Positions 36,958 through 47,595 of a stretch of DNA of 64,000 bases are shown here, piece after piece. How positions within the stretch are numbered: position 1 is the first letter of the stretch; the number at the start of each line of letters is the position of its first letter. This stretch comes from [Erwinia] mediterraneensis (GTDB lineage: Bacteria; Pseudomonadota; Gammaproteobacteria; Enterobacterales; Enterobacteriaceae): assembly GCF_900604315.1 (NCBI RefSeq), contig NZ_LR026978.1, positions 2,432,325-2,496,324 of the forward strand, in the 5' to 3' direction. The notes below the pieces were generated by a model. The model worked only from the letters and a program-made list of their open reading frames with translations, was not told the origin of the DNA and did no database searches. The position numbers and the translations under genes are program-made.

Positions 36958-37243
36958 GCTGAGCCTCCTTTTACTTCTGTACAGGCAAATTATACGGGGT
37001 GCGGCGAGGACAAGCTGACTGTGGCACGGTAAGCAAATGTTGCAGAGATCGCCCCGGGCGGAACCATGCACGAAATGTGCATCACTTTACACAATAAATT
37101 CAATGAAATATCGGGGAAAGTGCCTGATCGGTGCGTAAAGCGAGCTTCCCCGGTGGCTGATGAAAAAAATTATCGGTATTATGCGTGACATTCTTGATTC
37201 AAAGCTTTGCCCAAACGGCAGAGACGGCGGAGGATGTGCCACT

Positions 37244-37768
37244 ATGTCTTTACCCATCTATCTGATCGGCGCACGCGGCTGCGGTAAAACGACCGTCGGC
37301 CAGGCTCTGGCCCGGGCGTTGGGTTATACCTTTGTCGATACCGATCATCATCTGCAACTGGAAGCGCAGCGCAGCGTAGCCCGTATCGTGGCGGATGAGG
37401 GGTGGGACGGTTTCCGCGCCCGTGAAAGTCAATCCCTGCAGGCGGTCACTGCGCCCGCCAGCGTTATTGCTACCGGGGGCGGCATTGTGCTGGCGGAAGC
37501 GAATCGTCGCTTTATGCGTGAAAATGGCCAGGTTATCTGGCTTAACGCCGCGCCTGATGTGCTGGCCGCCCGCCTGGCAATCCAGCCGGAGGCGGAGCAG
37601 CGCCCCACCTTAACCGGGCGTCCGATTGTCGAAGAGATGCATGATGTGCTGCGTGAGCGCGCTCATCTTTATCGTCAGGCGGCGCACCATGATGTGGATG
37701 CCATGCAGCCCCCCGAGCGCGTGGTCGAGCAGATTCTGCAGTCGCTGTCGCTGGCTCGCGCCAGCTGA
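37244..37768 (+). CDS. aroL: Shikimate kinase II
   Basis: A 174-residue P-loop kinase that phosphorylates shikimate in aromatic amino-acid synthesis. [11 protein letters not shown] is the Walker A loop, DTDHH binds shikimate, and RPTLTGRP closes the lid region. The ATG at 37244 has GGAGG; the longer frame to 37160 is not used. In E. coli aroL is repressed by TyrR with yaiA and aroM; the right half of a TyrR-like box (TTTACA, near 37084-37090) is visible upstream but the dyad is incomplete. Confidence 0.94.
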   Translation: MSLPIYLIGARGCGKTTVGQALARALGYTFVDTDHHLQLEAQRSVARIVADEGWDGFRARESQSLQAVTAPASVIATGGGIVLAEANRRFMRENGQVIWLNAAPDVLAARLAIQPEAEQRPTLTGRPIVEEMHDVLRERAHLYRQAAHHDVDAMQPPERVVEQILQSLSLARAS

Positions 37769-37893
37769 TAACGCCCGGCTTTTTCTCAATTTTTCCGCCA
37801 GGACCACCGAAGCAGGCGGCCTGGCTATACTTACCTTTTGACAGGACATTTTCCTGCCGTAGTGGAAAATGATTTCAGACAAGAGGGATTAGT

Positions 37894-38085
37894 ATGCCAA
37901 CCAGACCACCCTATCCACGTGAAGCCCGCGTTGTTGCTGTACAAAAAGGCACAGCGGAAAATCCGATTACCCGGTATGAGCTGCGCGCTGACCACCCGCA
38001 TGAAAATGCGCTGATCAGCGAACACGAGAGCGAGCAGGAAGCGCTTGATGCCAAAGAGCGCTACGAGAACGAATCAAAAGAGTAA
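37894..38085 (+). CDS. yaiA: Conserved small protein YaiA
   Basis: A 63-residue protein similar to E. coli YaiA along its length (MPTRPPYPREARVVAVQKG, YELRADHPHENALISEHESEQEALDAKERYE). It lies directly downstream of aroL, as in E. coli. Its role is not known. AGAGGGATTAGT precedes the ATG. It probably belongs to the aroL-yaiA-aroM transcript. Confidence 0.9.
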   Translation: MPTRPPYPREARVVAVQKGTAENPITRYELRADHPHENALISEHESEQEALDAKERYENESKE

Positions 38086-38256
38086 GGCGACCTGGCAGGG
38101 AAGCCAGCCTGACGCTTTTACGCGCATTCCCCCCTCTTCAGGTTTGATTAAACAGAAAAATCCGAGCCTGTCAACGGCCATTTTTGGGACAAGCGGCGTC
38201 TGGTCCTCTGCTATCTTTGTGGGGTAGCTTATGCATTTGCCGCTCCGGAACCATCC

Positions 38257-38931
38257 ATGAAAAAAATGCTTATTACCTTAACGCCAGGTCAGTCTCACCC
38301 CGGCGCCACTCTGCCGCTGCTGGAGTATCTGCCGGAAGAGCAGGTGGTGCACATGGGACTCCTGGACGCCCTGAATGCGGACGAGATCCATCAGCTGTAT
38401 GCACCCGTCGCAGGCGAAAAGATGCTGACGGCAGGGCTGCGGGACGGAGCGCAGGTGCAACTTTCGGCCGCCCGGGTTGAGATGGCTCTGCAACAGAAGC
38501 TGCTGGCGCTGGAGGATGAGGGTTATGAGTGCATTCTGCTGCTCTGTAGCGCGGGTATAGGACGTCTGCAAACCCGTCAGGCGATGGTGCTGGAGGCGGA
38601 TCGTCTGGTGCCGCCGTTGATCGCCGCGATTGCCGATGATCATCAGGTTGGTATTGTAGTGGCAGCGGAAGAGCCGTTGCGCCAGCAGAGATACAAATGG
38701 GAACGGCTGAGTAAGCCCCCCTGTTTTGCCGTTGTCAGCCCCTGGCTGCCTGACGATGAAAAACTGGTGGATGCGGCGCTCGCCTTGCAGGAGCAGGGGG
38801 CTGATGTGGTCGTGCTGGACTGCGTTGGCTACCATCCGCGTCAGCAGGATTTTCTGCAAAAGCTGCTGGGCATTCCGGTGTTACTCTCCAGTGGACTGGT
38901 TGCGCAGCTGGCAGCCGAGCTGATGCTCTGA
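38257..38931 (+). CDS. aroM: AroM family protein
   Basis: A 224-residue protein matching E. coli AroM (225 residues): the Rossmann-like start MKKMLITLTPGQSHPGATLP, the central CILLLCSAGIG, and VVLDCVGYH near the C-terminus. The family belongs to the aspartate/glutamate racemase-like superfamily, but its reaction is unknown. It is co-regulated with aroL by TyrR in E. coli. Downstream is ppnP, 106 bases away. Confidence 0.9.
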   Translation: MKKMLITLTPGQSHPGATLPLLEYLPEEQVVHMGLLDALNADEIHQLYAPVAGEKMLTAGLRDGAQVQLSAARVEMALQQKLLALEDEGYECILLLCSAGIGRLQTRQAMVLEADRLVPPLIAAIADDHQVGIVVAAEEPLRQQRYKWERLSKPPCFAVVSPWLPDDEKLVDAALALQEQGADVVVLDCVGYHPRQQDFLQKLLGIPVLLSSGLVAQLAAELML

Positions 38932-39037
38932 TTGCCAGCCGATCCGGCGTGGCTGAGTGGCTGATAATTTCAGGTGACAAATCAGAGATTTCCCTTCTAC
39001 ACTGCCAGCACACCTTAATGTGCAGTGAGGAAAAGCT

Positions 39038-39322
39038 ATGCTCAATGTAAGTGAGTACTTTGACGGGAAAGTAAAATCCATCGGATTTGACAGCGCGAGC
39101 ACCGGTCGTGCCAGCGTCGGCGTCATGGCGGAAGGGGAATACACCTTTGGCACCGGCCAGCCGGAAGAGATGACGGTAGTGAGTGGTGCGCTGAACGTGC
39201 TGCTGCCAGGCGAAACCGAGTGGCAACTTTTTGAAGCGGGTGCGGTATTTAATGTGCCGGGCCACAGCGAATTTCATCTGCAGGTGGCTGAGCCCAGCGC
39301 TTATCTTTGCCGCTATCTGTAA
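39038..39322 (+). CDS. ppnP: Pyrimidine/purine nucleoside phosphorylase PpnP
   Basis: A 94-residue cupin (E. coli YaiE/PpnP). It phosphorolyses a broad range of nucleosides. Motifs: [39 protein letters not shown] and [25 protein letters not shown] lies before the ATG. The neighbours match E. coli. A terminator between it and rdgC serves both convergent genes. Confidence 0.95.
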   Translation: MLNVSEYFDGKVKSIGFDSASTGRASVGVMAEGEYTFGTGQPEEMTVVSGALNVLLPGETEWQLFEAGAVFNVPGHSEFHLQVAEPSAYLCRYL

Positions 39323-39326
39323 GCGC

Positions 39327-39352
39327 TTTCCCTCCTGTTGCCGGGAGGGAAA
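39327..39352. terminator. Bidirectional terminator between ppnP and rdgC
   Basis: TTTCCCTCC paired with GGAGGGAAA around an 8-base loop, between converging stops. Confidence 0.8.
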
Positions 39353-39355
39353 AGC

Positions 39356-40267
39356 TTAACGCTGCGCCTCGCCGCCCAGGGCTTCCACCAGCTCACTGGT
39401 GAGCGCAGCGAGTTCGCTGGTCATTAAAATGAAATCGGCGTCGAAACGCTGGGCAAAATCTTCCCGATCGATATCATCATTCTGTTCACGCAACGTATCA
39501 CTGAATTTCAGCCGTTTAACCGAGCCGTCATCACTGAGGATAAACTGAATGCGTTCCTGCCAGTCGAGCGCCAGTTTAGTCACCTGTTTACCCGCTTCGA
39601 TATGCGTGGCGATTTCGTCACAGACCAGATCCTGCTTTTTACAGCGGACCACGCCGCCATCTTCCAGAATTGCCTTCAGCTCCGCTTCATCCATCAGGGC
39701 AAAGCCAGCCGGTAGATCGCCAGAGCGCACCCATTCGGTGAGCGTCAGCTCAATCGGTTTTTCCAGCGTCAGCGGCACCACCGGCAGCGAGCCCAGGCTT
39801 TTGCGCAGCAATGCCAGCGTATCTTCCGCTTTTTTCGCGCTGGCGCAGTCCACCATAATCAGGCCGTTGTTACTGTCGATCCAGAGGTTAGTCTGGCTGA
39901 AACGGCTAAAGGCGCGCGGCAGCAAACTGTGCAATATTTCATCTTTCAGCGCATCTTTTTCCGTTTTTTTCAGCTTGCGGCTCTGTTCCGCCTCCAGCTT
40001 CTCGATTTTGGCTTCCAGCGCCTGCTTCACCACCGGCGTTGGCAGAATTTTTTCCTCTTTGCGGGCGCAAATCAGGATCTGTCCATTATTGAGATGGGTG
40101 AGCGCATCGCTGCGGTTGCCCATTGGCGCAACCCAGCCGGTTTTCGCCATGTCCTGGCTGCCGCACGGGGAGAAGGTAAAAGCGGCCAGTTGTTTTTCCA
40201 TCTCGTCTGCGGACAAAGGGATGTCACGATTCAGACGATATACCATCATATTTTTAAACCACAACAT
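39356..40267 (-). CDS. rdgC: Recombination-associated DNA-binding protein RdgC
   Basis: A 303-residue ring-forming double-strand DNA-binding protein that limits RecA activity. The start [18 protein letters not shown] at 40267 matches E. coli; the longer frame to 40300 is rejected. Conserved blocks include [19 protein letters not shown] and [19 protein letters not shown]. It is divergent to mak, as in E. coli. Confidence 0.95.
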   Translation of the reverse strand: MLWFKNMMVYRLNRDIPLSADEMEKQLAAFTFSPCGSQDMAKTGWVAPMGNRSDALTHLNNGQILICARKEEKILPTPVVKQALEAKIEKLEAEQSRKLKKTEKDALKDEILHSLLPRAFSRFSQTNLWIDSNNGLIMVDCASAKKAEDTLALLRKSLGSLPVVPLTLEKPIELTLTEWVRSGDLPAGFALMDEAELKAILEDGGVVRCKKQDLVCDEIATHIEAGKQVTKLALDWQERIQFILSDDGSVKRLKFSDTLREQNDDIDREDFAQRFDADFILMTSELAALTSELVEALGGEAQR

Positions 40268-40411
40268 CAGAATTCCTATGCGGGGCGCGATCGGGCGCAC
40301 AAGTCTACATGTCCGTGCGCATGATAGCGAAACATCGCGACGGTTTCATTGCCTTTCCGGCGCGGCGCTTCTACTGTATCGATCACTGTCAGGAATAATA
40401 AGGAATACACC

Positions 40412-41326
40412 GTGCGAATTGGCATCGATTTAGGTGGTACAAAAACCGAGGTAATTGCGCTGTCGGACGAGGGAAGCGAGCTGTTTCGTCATCGCGTCAA
40501 TACCCCACGTAATGATTATCAGGCGACGGTGGCAACCATCGCGCAACTGGTGCAGCTGGCGGAAGAGAAAACCGGTCAGCGCGGCACGGTGGGGCTGGGG
40601 ATCCCTGGTACCCTGTCGCCCTATACGCAGCGGGTAAAAAACGCCAACTCCACCTGGCTGAACGGCCAGCCGCTGGATAAGGATCTCGCCCGGGCGCTGA
40701 ATCGTGACGTCCGTATCGCCAACGATGCGAATTGTCTGGCAGTTTCCGAAGCGGTGGACGGCGCAGGGGCGGGCAAGTCGCTGGTGTTTGCGGTGATTAT
40801 CGGCACCGGCTCCGGCGCGGGCATTGCCATTAACGGCGAGTCGCGTATCGGCGGCAACGGTAACGCCGGTGAGTGGGGGCATAATCCGCTGCCCTGGATG
40901 GATGCCGATGAGCTGCGCTATCGTGAAGAGGTGCCCTGTTACTGCGGACAGCAGGGATGCATTGAGACTTTTGTCTCTGGCACCGGCTTTGCCACCGATT
41001 ATCAGCGCCTGAGCGGCGTGATGCGCAAAGGGGCGGAGATTGTTAACCTGCTGGAGCAGCAGGATGCCGTGGCCGAGCTGGCGATGAGCCGCTACGAAAC
41101 CCGGCTGGCGAAGTCGCTGGCGCAGGTGGTGAATCTGCTCGACCCCGATGTGATTGTGCTGGGCGGCGGCATGAGCAATGTGGATCGTCTCTATCAGACG
41201 GTGCCGATCTTAATGAAACAGTGGGTGTTCGGCGGCGAGTGCGAAACGCCAGTGCTGAAGGCGCAACATGGCGACTCCAGCGGGGTGCGCGGCGCCGCCT
41301 GGCTCTGGCCGCTGAATCGCGAGTAA
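40412..41326 (+). CDS. mak: Fructokinase / mannokinase Mak (ROK family)
   Basis: A 304-residue ROK kinase starting at a GTG (40412) with AAGGA upstream, which gives [17 protein letters not shown] as in E. coli Mak. ATP-binding DLGGTKTE, the catalytic Asp in [12 protein letters not shown], the EWGHNPLPW motif and the zinc-type [15 protein letters not shown] are intact. It phosphorylates fructose and mannose. No araJ follows, unlike E. coli; the next gene is on the other strand. Confidence 0.94.
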   Translation: MRIGIDLGGTKTEVIALSDEGSELFRHRVNTPRNDYQATVATIAQLVQLAEEKTGQRGTVGLGIPGTLSPYTQRVKNANSTWLNGQPLDKDLARALNRDVRIANDANCLAVSEAVDGAGAGKSLVFAVIIGTGSGAGIAINGESRIGGNGNAGEWGHNPLPWMDADELRYREEVPCYCGQQGCIETFVSGTGFATDYQRLSGVMRKGAEIVNLLEQQDAVAELAMSRYETRLAKSLAQVVNLLDPDVIVLGGGMSNVDRLYQTVPILMKQWVFGGECETPVLKAQHGDSSGVRGAAWLWPLNRE

Positions 41327-41419
41327 CGGCACAGCAGGGGCGGCGACCGTGCGCTGCCGGTCATCGCCCCGTTACCCGGCGTTGCGCCGTGCCGCTGATG
41401 TCAGTCTGCCGCAGCGACG

Positions 41420-41794
41420 TCAGGCGGGCTTATCAGGGAAAAATTTCATCACCAGGGTTTTCGCTGCGTCTTTAGGGGGCAGGGGAAAATTGCGCGTGCT
41501 GCTGACACTCTGCCAGGCCTTCAGGCAGAGCGGCTCATCGCCCTCGGTGCGAATGACGTTATAGCCGCCATCGGCGCGTCGTTCGATGGTCACTTCACAC
41601 TGCTGGCCGATATAAGGCTGGTAATCCGTAAAGTTAGCCTGAATTCTCTGCATCACCTGCGCAAAATAATGCTCTGTCGCCGCGGCATCCTGCGCGGCGG
41701 CGCGCGGTGCCGTTTCCGGCGTTGCGTGGCTGCAGCCTGCCAGCCATGCCATGGTCAGTAGCATACCCGCCATACGTTTGATTATTCCGGTCAT
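41420..41794 (-). CDS. Lipoprotein with a TolA C-terminal (domain III-like) fold
   Basis: A 124-residue lipoprotein: MTGIIKRMAGMLLTMAWLAGC with a clear lipobox (LAGC), an Ala/Thr-rich linker, then residues 42-122 that follow the TolA C-terminal domain: YFAQVMQRIQANF, YIGQQCEVTIERRADGGY, EPLCLKAWQSV, FPLPP and VMKFFP. The two Cys pair as in TolA domain III. AGGAGAAG precedes the ATG. It begins 13 bases after sbcC, so it is the third gene of an sbcD-sbcC operon. It lacks the TolA membrane anchor and long helix, so it cannot act as TolA; it may interact with Tol, colicins or pilus phage proteins. Confidence 0.8.
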   Translation of the reverse strand: MTGIIKRMAGMLLTMAWLAGCSHATPETAPRAAAQDAAATEHYFAQVMQRIQANFTDYQPYIGQQCEVTIERRADGGYNVIRTEGDEPLCLKAWQSVSSTRNFPLPPKDAAKTLVMKFFPDKPA

Positions 41795-41807
41795 TCACTT
41801 CTCCTGT

Positions 41808-44800
41808 TTATGCCTGGGGCAGCTCCAGCTTGCTGTAACCCAGCCCGTTCATTTTGCGTACCTTGATCTGTACCGGAATTCGCTCTTTCATTGCCTCAAC
41901 GTGACTGATCACGCCGATGGTTTTGCCGCTGGCGTTCAGCGCATCCAGCGCATCCAGCGCGGCGTCGAGAGTTTCGGCATCCAGCGTGCCAAAACCTTCA
42001 TCAAGGAACAAGGATTCGATACGCGTTTTGTGGCTGACCAGATCGGAAAGCGCCAGCGCCAGCGCCAGGCTGACCAGGAAGCTTTCGCCACCGGACAGCG
42101 TGCGCGTATCGCGCGTGGCATCTCCCTGCCAGGTATCCATCACATCCAGTTCCAGCGTATCGACGTTTTTACGCTGCAGCAGATAGCGACCATGCAGCCG
42201 ATCGAGCTGTTTGTTCGCCAGCCAGACCAGATGATCGAGCGTCAGCCCCTGCGCGAAGCGACGGAACTTATCGCCGCTGGCGGAGCCCACCAGATCGTTC
42301 AGCTGACTCCACTGCTGCAGCGCCTGCGTCTCATCGGCGATCTGTTGCAGCAATGCCTGCTGCTGCTGACGCTGCCCGGCATCGCTGTGCAGCTGCTGCT
42401 GCGCTTCCCCCTGCTGGCGGGCATTATCGCGCAGTTGCAGGCGTAGCTGCTCCAGCTGTTGCGTCAGCCCGCTGAGCTCATCCGGCGTCTCCTGCGGTTT
42501 GCTCTGCTGATGCTCAGCCAGGCGCTGCTGAACTTGCTGGCAGAACGCCTGTTGCTGCTGCCGCTGCTGTTCACGCTGTTGGATGAGCGTGCGCAACTGC
42601 TCTGCCTCCTGTTCCGCCAGCAGCGCTGCGCGGAAGGCGGCTTCGTCGGCAAAATCGCTTTGTGTCAGGGCCTGGGCAAAGGCGTGCTGCGCCGCCGTCA
42701 GCGCGTGGGTGAGGGCGTGCTGCTGCGCCAGCAGCGCATCATGCTGACCATGCAGCAGCGTGGCGCTGTTTTGCGCCTGCTGCCAGCGTGCCAGCTGCTC
42801 GCTCAGCTGCGCTTCCTGTTGCGTCAGCTGCTGCTGCATCTGCTGACGCGCCGCCGCGACCTTCTGCTCGCCAAACAGCGCATGACGCTGCTGCAGTAAC
42901 TGCGCGATTTGCTGCTCAAGCTGCGCCTCGGTCTGTTGTAACTCGCTCAGCTGCTGTTGCTGCTGCGTCAGGCTCTGCTGCAGGTTCTGCCACTGGCTTT
43001 CGCTGCGCGCCAGCTCCGGCTGCAGAGTCGCCAGTAACGCCTCGCTCTCCTGCCAGCGTTGCCAGCTGGCCTGACGAGCCGCCAGCCAGCTCTCCCGTTC
43101 TGCAACCTCTGGCAGCGTCAGGTGTTGCTGTTCCAGCTCCTGCTGCAACGAGCGGGTCAGGCTTGCCAGTTGGTTCTGTTCCGCCTGCTGACGCTGCTGC
43201 AGATCCGTAAAGGCCTGCTGCTGATTCTGTAACTGCTGCTGAACCAGCGCCACTTTCTGCTGATGCTGCTGTAATATTTGCTGATGCTGCTGCCAGCGAT
43301 CTTTCGCCTGCTGCAACGCAGCGGTGTGCTCCTCATGCTGCTGCAGCTGCTGCTGGATTTGTGTCTCCTGCTGCTCCTGCTGCTGTAGCCATGCCGCCAG
43401 CGCCGGCTGATCGTCAGGAGTGAAAGTGAGTGCCAGCTCACTGCACACTCCCTGCCACTGCTGCGCCAGCATCTCCAGCTGCTGACTGAGCTCCGCCATC
43501 TCCTGCGCCAGCGTCTGCTGCATCAGCGTAGCCTGGCGCAGTTGCTCGCGTTTCGCCGTTCCCTGTTCATGCAGTTCAGTCACCTGCTGCTTCAGGGTCG
43601 CCAGGCGCAACTGATTTTCACTCAGCTCCAGCTGACTGTATTGCTCAATGGCCGGATGGCTGCAGGAACCGCAGAGCGGGCAGGGCTGCTGCGGCTCCAG
43701 CCGGGTACGGTAATCCGCCAGGCTGGCAATCTGCTGCTCCAGGGTGCAGATCTTCTCCACATCTATCAACTGCTGCTGCCGGGCTTTATAGTGTTGACGC
43801 AGCGCGACCAGTTGCGCTTCTGTCTGCTGGCAGGCCTGTTCCCCGGCGGCATGACGTTGCTGTTGTCGGGTCAGCTGTTGCTGCAGCGGCTGCCAGCGGG
43901 AAGCGAGTTGGGCCAGCTGCTGCCGGGCCGGACGGGCAGCGTTCAGGGCGGCCAATTGCTGACGTAGCTGCGAACCCGGATGTTGCGACTCCAGCGCGGC
44001 CAGCTGCTGTTCCGCCTGACGCAGCGTCTGTCCGGCCTGCTGCTCCGTCTGTTGCAGCGGCTGCGTTTGCTGCTCCAGATCCGCCTGCTGCTGCGCCAGC
44101 TGCGTGCTGCGCTGCTGCCCGGACATCAGCTGCTGCGTCAGCGCAGTAAGTGCCTGCTCACGTTGCGTTATCTGGGTGAAGCGATCCTGCCACAAACGCA
44201 GCGATTCTCCCCAGTGCGCCACGTCAGCGTGCGCCTGACGCCACGCCTGCTGTTGCGCGATTTGCGTCTGCAACTGACTACGCGTCTGCGCCAGCTGCGC
44301 CAGCGCCTGTTCGCTCTGACTGAGTTTCTGTTGTTGTTGGTAGCTGTTCTGCTGCAGCTGCGCCTGCTGCTGTTGCAGGCTGGCGATTTGCTGGTCGAGA
44401 GGAATGATGGTTTCGCTCAGCAGAGTTTCCTGCTGCTGTTGTGCCTGTAACAGCTGCTGACGCTGCGCCTGCAGGGCGTCATAACGCTGCTGTTCACTTT
44501 CCTGCGTCTGCTGCGCCTGCTGTTGGCGGGCCTCCAGCTGCTGCCGTTGCTGCGTCAGCTGCTGCTGCTCCGTCTGCAGCCGGTCGCGCTGCTGCCACTG
44601 GGGGCGCAGCTTTTCCGCCGGTTCTCCCCGCGCCAGTCGTTGACGGGCGGGCTCCGCCGCCTGCCAGGTCTGTTCCGCCTCGTCGCAGGCGGCTGCAGCC
44701 TGCTGCAATTCACGCTGTAGATTCTGCGCGCGCGTCAGCCACTGCTGCTGCTGCTGGCGACGCTCCAGCTGCTGGTTGAGTGCCTGCTCCTCTTCCGTCA

Positions 44801-45482
44801 GCGCCTGTAACTGCTGCTGCAGCGCCTCACGCCGTGCCGGATCCAGCAATGTCAGCCCGGCTGCGCGTGCCTGTAAGGCGTCCAGCGCGCTTTTCGCCTG
44901 CTTATATTTCTCGTAAATCAGTATGGAAATGGCGCCGTAGATCTCGGTACCGGTAAGCTCCTCCAGCAGTTCGGCGCGCTCGCCCGGTCTGGCATTCAGA
45001 AAGGCGGCAAACTGACCCTGCGACAGCATCATGGAGCGGGTAAAACGCGCAAAATCCAGTCCGGAAAGGGTCTCAATCGCCTTCAGTTTGTCGGCCACTT
45101 TGTCCGCCACAATCTGATTATCGCGGCAGCGCGCCAGCTCAACGCGCGGCGCCTGCAGCTTGCCATCGGGCAGGCCGCGGGCCCGGTTCTGGCTCCAGAA
45201 GGCGCGCCAGGCTTCCCCCTTAATCTCAAATTCCACTTCCGCCAGACATTCCGCCGTATCACGGGTAATCAGGGCGTTCTGCGTCTGGGAGATCACGCCG
45301 AGACGCGGCGTCTGGTGATATAGCGCCAGGCAGATGGCATCCAGCAGGGTGGTTTTACCGGCGCCGGTGGCCCCGGTAATGGCAAACAGTCCGTTGCTGG
45401 CAAAGGGCTCGCTGCGGAAATCGATAAACCATTCCCCTTTCAGGGCGTTCAGGTTTTTAAAGCGCAGGGTCAGTATTTTCAT
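41808..45482 (-). CDS. sbcC: Exonuclease SbcCD subunit C, unusually long Gln-rich coiled coils
   Basis: A 1224-residue SMC-like ATPase, about 175 residues longer than the E. coli protein (1048). Walker A ([20 protein letters not shown]), the signature motif [18 protein letters not shown] and Walker B ([11 protein letters not shown]) are intact. The zinc hook is Cys601-Cys604 in CPLCGS, at the apex of the coiled coils. The arms are extraordinarily rich in Gln and Leu. The complex with SbcD cuts hairpin and long palindromic DNA. The stop of sbcD and the start of sbcC overlap (ATGA). Confidence 0.95.
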   Translation of the reverse strand: MKILTLRFKNLNALKGEWFIDFRSEPFASNGLFAITGATGAGKTTLLDAICLALYHQTPRLGVISQTQNALITRDTAECLAEVEFEIKGEAWRAFWSQNRARGLPDGKLQAPRVELARCRDNQIVADKVADKLKAIETLSGLDFARFTRSMMLSQGQFAAFLNARPGERAELLEELTGTEIYGAISILIYEKYKQAKSALDALQARAAGLTLLDPARREALQQQLQALTEEEQALNQQLERRQQQQQWLTRAQNLQRELQQAAAACDEAEQTWQAAEPARQRLARGEPAEKLRPQWQQRDRLQTEQQQLTQQRQQLEARQQQAQQTQESEQQRYDALQAQRQQLLQAQQQQETLLSETIIPLDQQIASLQQQQAQLQQNSYQQQQKLSQSEQALAQLAQTRSQLQTQIAQQQAWRQAHADVAHWGESLRLWQDRFTQITQREQALTALTQQLMSGQQRSTQLAQQQADLEQQTQPLQQTEQQAGQTLRQAEQQLAALESQHPGSQLRQQLAALNAARPARQQLAQLASRWQPLQQQLTRQQQRHAAGEQACQQTEAQLVALRQHYKARQQQLIDVEKICTLEQQIASLADYRTRLEPQQPCPLCGSCSHPAIEQYSQLELSENQLRLATLKQQVTELHEQGTAKREQLRQATLMQQTLAQEMAELSQQLEMLAQQWQGVCSELALTFTPDDQPALAAWLQQQEQQETQIQQQLQQHEEHTAALQQAKDRWQQHQQILQQHQQKVALVQQQLQNQQQAFTDLQQRQQAEQNQLASLTRSLQQELEQQHLTLPEVAERESWLAARQASWQRWQESEALLATLQPELARSESQWQNLQQSLTQQQQQLSELQQTEAQLEQQIAQLLQQRHALFGEQKVAAARQQMQQQLTQQEAQLSEQLARWQQAQNSATLLHGQHDALLAQQHALTHALTAAQHAFAQALTQSDFADEAAFRAALLAEQEAEQLRTLIQQREQQRQQQQAFCQQVQQRLAEHQQSKPQETPDELSGLTQQLEQLRLQLRDNARQQGEAQQQLHSDAGQRQQQQALLQQIADETQALQQWSQLNDLVGSASGDKFRRFAQGLTLDHLVWLANKQLDRLHGRYLLQRKNVDTLELDVMDTWQGDATRDTRTLSGGESFLVSLALALALSDLVSHKTRIESLFLDEGFGTLDAETLDAALDALDALNASGKTIGVISHVEAMKERIPVQIKVRKMNGLGYSKLELPQA

Positions 45483-46699
45483 GCCTGCTCCTCCTGCATC
45501 GTCGCCAGCGTGACGCGAAAGAGTTGGGTCAGCTGCTGTTGCGTCGGGGCATCGAGATCGCTCTCCTGCAGCAGCCGCCGCTCAAAGACTTCTTCCACTT
45601 TTAACTCGTCCAGCGTCTCGTTACTCATGCGTTCAATCGCCCGATTGCGCTGCTCGCGGCTGCGGCGTACCAGTAACACCTCAACCGGCAGCTCCCCGGT
45701 CAGCAGTTCGATGCGGCGTTGCAGATCGCTGAGATACTCCTGGGTGGTGACCTCAATATCGAGCCAGACCGGCTTATCTTCCGTCTGGTGTGCAAAGCGG
45801 GTGAGCTGCTGTTCAATCTCCGCCAGGGAGCCTTTCAGCATCTGCATCGGCTGAAACTGCGGGATAGTCAGTGGTGTTATGCTCTGCAGCGCACCAGCGC
45901 TGAATTCAAGCAGACAGACGCTTTTTTCCCGTCCCACTTCATCGAAGCTGAGGGGAATGGGCGAGCCGCTATAGCGAATATGATCCTGGTCGGCAATGCG
46001 CTGCGGGCGATGAATATGGCCCAGCGCAATATAGTCTGCGGGCGGAAACGCCTGCGCGGGAAAGGCGTCGAGGGTACCGATATAGATATCCCGTACCGAG
46101 TCGCTTTTGCTGACGCCGACCGTGGTGAGATGGCCGGTGGCGATAATCGGCAGCGTCAGACCCAGCGTACTGCGCCGGGCCTGCGCCTCGCTGAAGCAGC
46201 GCTGATAATGGTGGCTGATCGCCTCCAGCAGGCTCAGCTGCTTTTCCCGGCCCGACTGGCCCGCTTTGCTGCGTAAAATGTCGCGTGGACGCAGATAGGG
46301 GATGGCGCAAAGCAGGGCGCCTGGCTCGCCGTTGCGGCGGTTGAGCAGCAGCACCTGATCGTCAATGTCGCTGCTGGCGGCGGCGATCACCCGGGTATTC
46401 AGGCAGGCCAGCAGCTCGCGCGACTCATTGAGGGTCGCCACCGAATCGTGGTTGCCCGCCAGCACCACCAGCTGGCAGCCGCTGGGCTGTAGCGCCACCA
46501 CAAAACGGTTATACAACTCACGCGCATAGCTGGGCGGTGTGCCGGTATCAAAAATGTCACCGGCCACAATGACCGCATCCACTTCATGCGTGTGTACCTG
46601 CTGCAATAACCAGTCGAGAAATGCCTGATGTTCCGCTGCACGGCTTTTGTTATAGAAGAACTGGCCAAGGTGCCAGTCCGAAGTGTGAATAATACGCAT
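45479..46699 (-). CDS. sbcD: Exonuclease SbcCD subunit D
   Basis: A 406-residue metallophosphatase-fold nuclease. The metal site motifs are [31 protein letters not shown] and ALGHIHRPQ. The start [12 protein letters not shown] at 46699 matches E. coli; a longer frame to 46720 is not used. It is divergent to phoB and the pho box lies in the shared upstream region, so PhoB could affect both directions. Confidence 0.96.
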   Translation of the reverse strand: MRIIHTSDWHLGQFFYNKSRAAEHQAFLDWLLQQVHTHEVDAVIVAGDIFDTGTPPSYARELYNRFVVALQPSGCQLVVLAGNHDSVATLNESRELLACLNTRVIAAASSDIDDQVLLLNRRNGEPGALLCAIPYLRPRDILRSKAGQSGREKQLSLLEAISHHYQRCFSEAQARRSTLGLTLPIIATGHLTTVGVSKSDSVRDIYIGTLDAFPAQAFPPADYIALGHIHRPQRIADQDHIRYSGSPIPLSFDEVGREKSVCLLEFSAGALQSITPLTIPQFQPMQMLKGSLAEIEQQLTRFAHQTEDKPVWLDIEVTTQEYLSDLQRRIELLTGELPVEVLLVRRSREQRNRAIERMSNETLDELKVEEVFERRLLQESDLDAPTQQQLTQLFRVTLATMQEEQA

Positions 46700-46823
46700 A
46701 AAGTTTCCTGGCCGGGGCAAATCGCGAGGGGATTATACCGGCTCCGTGCTGAAAGAAAAAAACGCCGTTATGCGGCATTATGCTTTTTTTTCGCGACGCC
46801 GGGGTGGTAGCTTTTTCATAAAA

Positions 46824-46841
46824 GTGTCATAAATCTGACGC
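46824..46841 (+). promoter_or_regulatory. Pho box upstream of phoB
   Basis: GTGTCATAAATCTGACGC matches the PhoB 18-mer consensus (CTGTCATAWAWCTGTCAY) at most positions, with a flanking repeat CATAAAAG before it. It lies 50 bases upstream of the phoB ATG and implies autoactivation under phosphate limitation, as in E. coli. Confidence 0.8.
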
Positions 46842-46891
46842 ATAATGGCGCGCAAACCCCGGCGACACGGGACACATCTGCAGGAGTCCTC

Positions 46892-47581
46892 ATGGCTAAG
46901 CGCATTCTGGTAGTGGAAGATGAAGCCCCGATCCGTGAAATGTTGTGTTTTGTTCTGGAACAGAACGACTATCAGGCGATAGAAGCGGAAGATTATGACA
47001 GCGCCATCGGCAAGCTGATTGAACCCTGGCCCGATCTCATCCTGCTCGACTGGATGCTGCCCGGCGGCAGCGGTATACAGTTTATCAAACACCTGAAGCG
47101 TGAAACGCTGACGCGCGAGATTCCGGTGATGATGCTCACCGCGCGCGGCGAGGAGGAGGACCGGGTGCGCGGGCTGGACGTTGGCGCGGATGACTATATT
47201 ACCAAACCTTTTTCGCCAAAGGAGCTGATGGCGCGTATCAAGGCGGTACTGCGCCGTATCTCGCCAATGGCAGTGGAAGAGGTGATTGAGATTCAGGGGC
47301 TGAGCCTCGATCCCTCTTCACATCGTGTCACTTCAGAGAGAAATGCGCTGGAGATGGGGCCAACAGAATATAAGCTGCTGCACTTCTTTATGACCCATCC
47401 GGAACGCGTCTACAGCCGTGAACAGCTGCTGAACCACGTCTGGGGCACCAATGTTTATGTTGAGGATCGCACCGTTGATGTCCATATCCGCCGCTTACGT
47501 AAAGCGCTGGAAATCAGCGGCCACGATCGCATGGTGCAAACTGTCCGCGGTACAGGATATCGTTTCTCTGCCCGCTACTGA
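46892..47581 (+). CDS. phoB: Phosphate regulon response regulator PhoB
   Basis: A 229-residue OmpR-type response regulator. Receiver domain residues 1-125: phosphoacceptor Asp in [13 protein letters not shown], Thr in [11 protein letters not shown] and Lys in DYITKPF. The winged-helix domain (about 130-229) ends [12 protein letters not shown]. It activates genes for phosphate uptake after phosphorylation by PhoR. A pho box lies upstream. It shares its operon with phoR. Confidence 0.97.
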   Translation: MAKRILVVEDEAPIREMLCFVLEQNDYQAIEAEDYDSAIGKLIEPWPDLILLDWMLPGGSGIQFIKHLKRETLTREIPVMMLTARGEEEDRVRGLDVGADDYITKPFSPKELMARIKAVLRRISPMAVEEVIEIQGLSLDPSSHRVTSERNALEMGPTEYKLLHFFMTHPERVYSREQLLNHVWGTNVYVEDRTVDVHIRRLRKALEISGHDRMVQTVRGTGYRFSARY

Positions 47582-47595
47582 ACGGAGCCTTAACT

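Noticed and set aside
37080..37098. TyrR box upstream of aroL
   Set aside because: Only the right half TTTACA is clear; the left half and spacing do not fit the consensus, so I do not annotate an operator.
42788..43210. Ala/Pro/Ser-rich antisense open frames inside sbcC
   Set aside because: They arise from Gln/Leu codon repetition in the sbcC arms; no start signals, and sbcC itself is beyond doubt.
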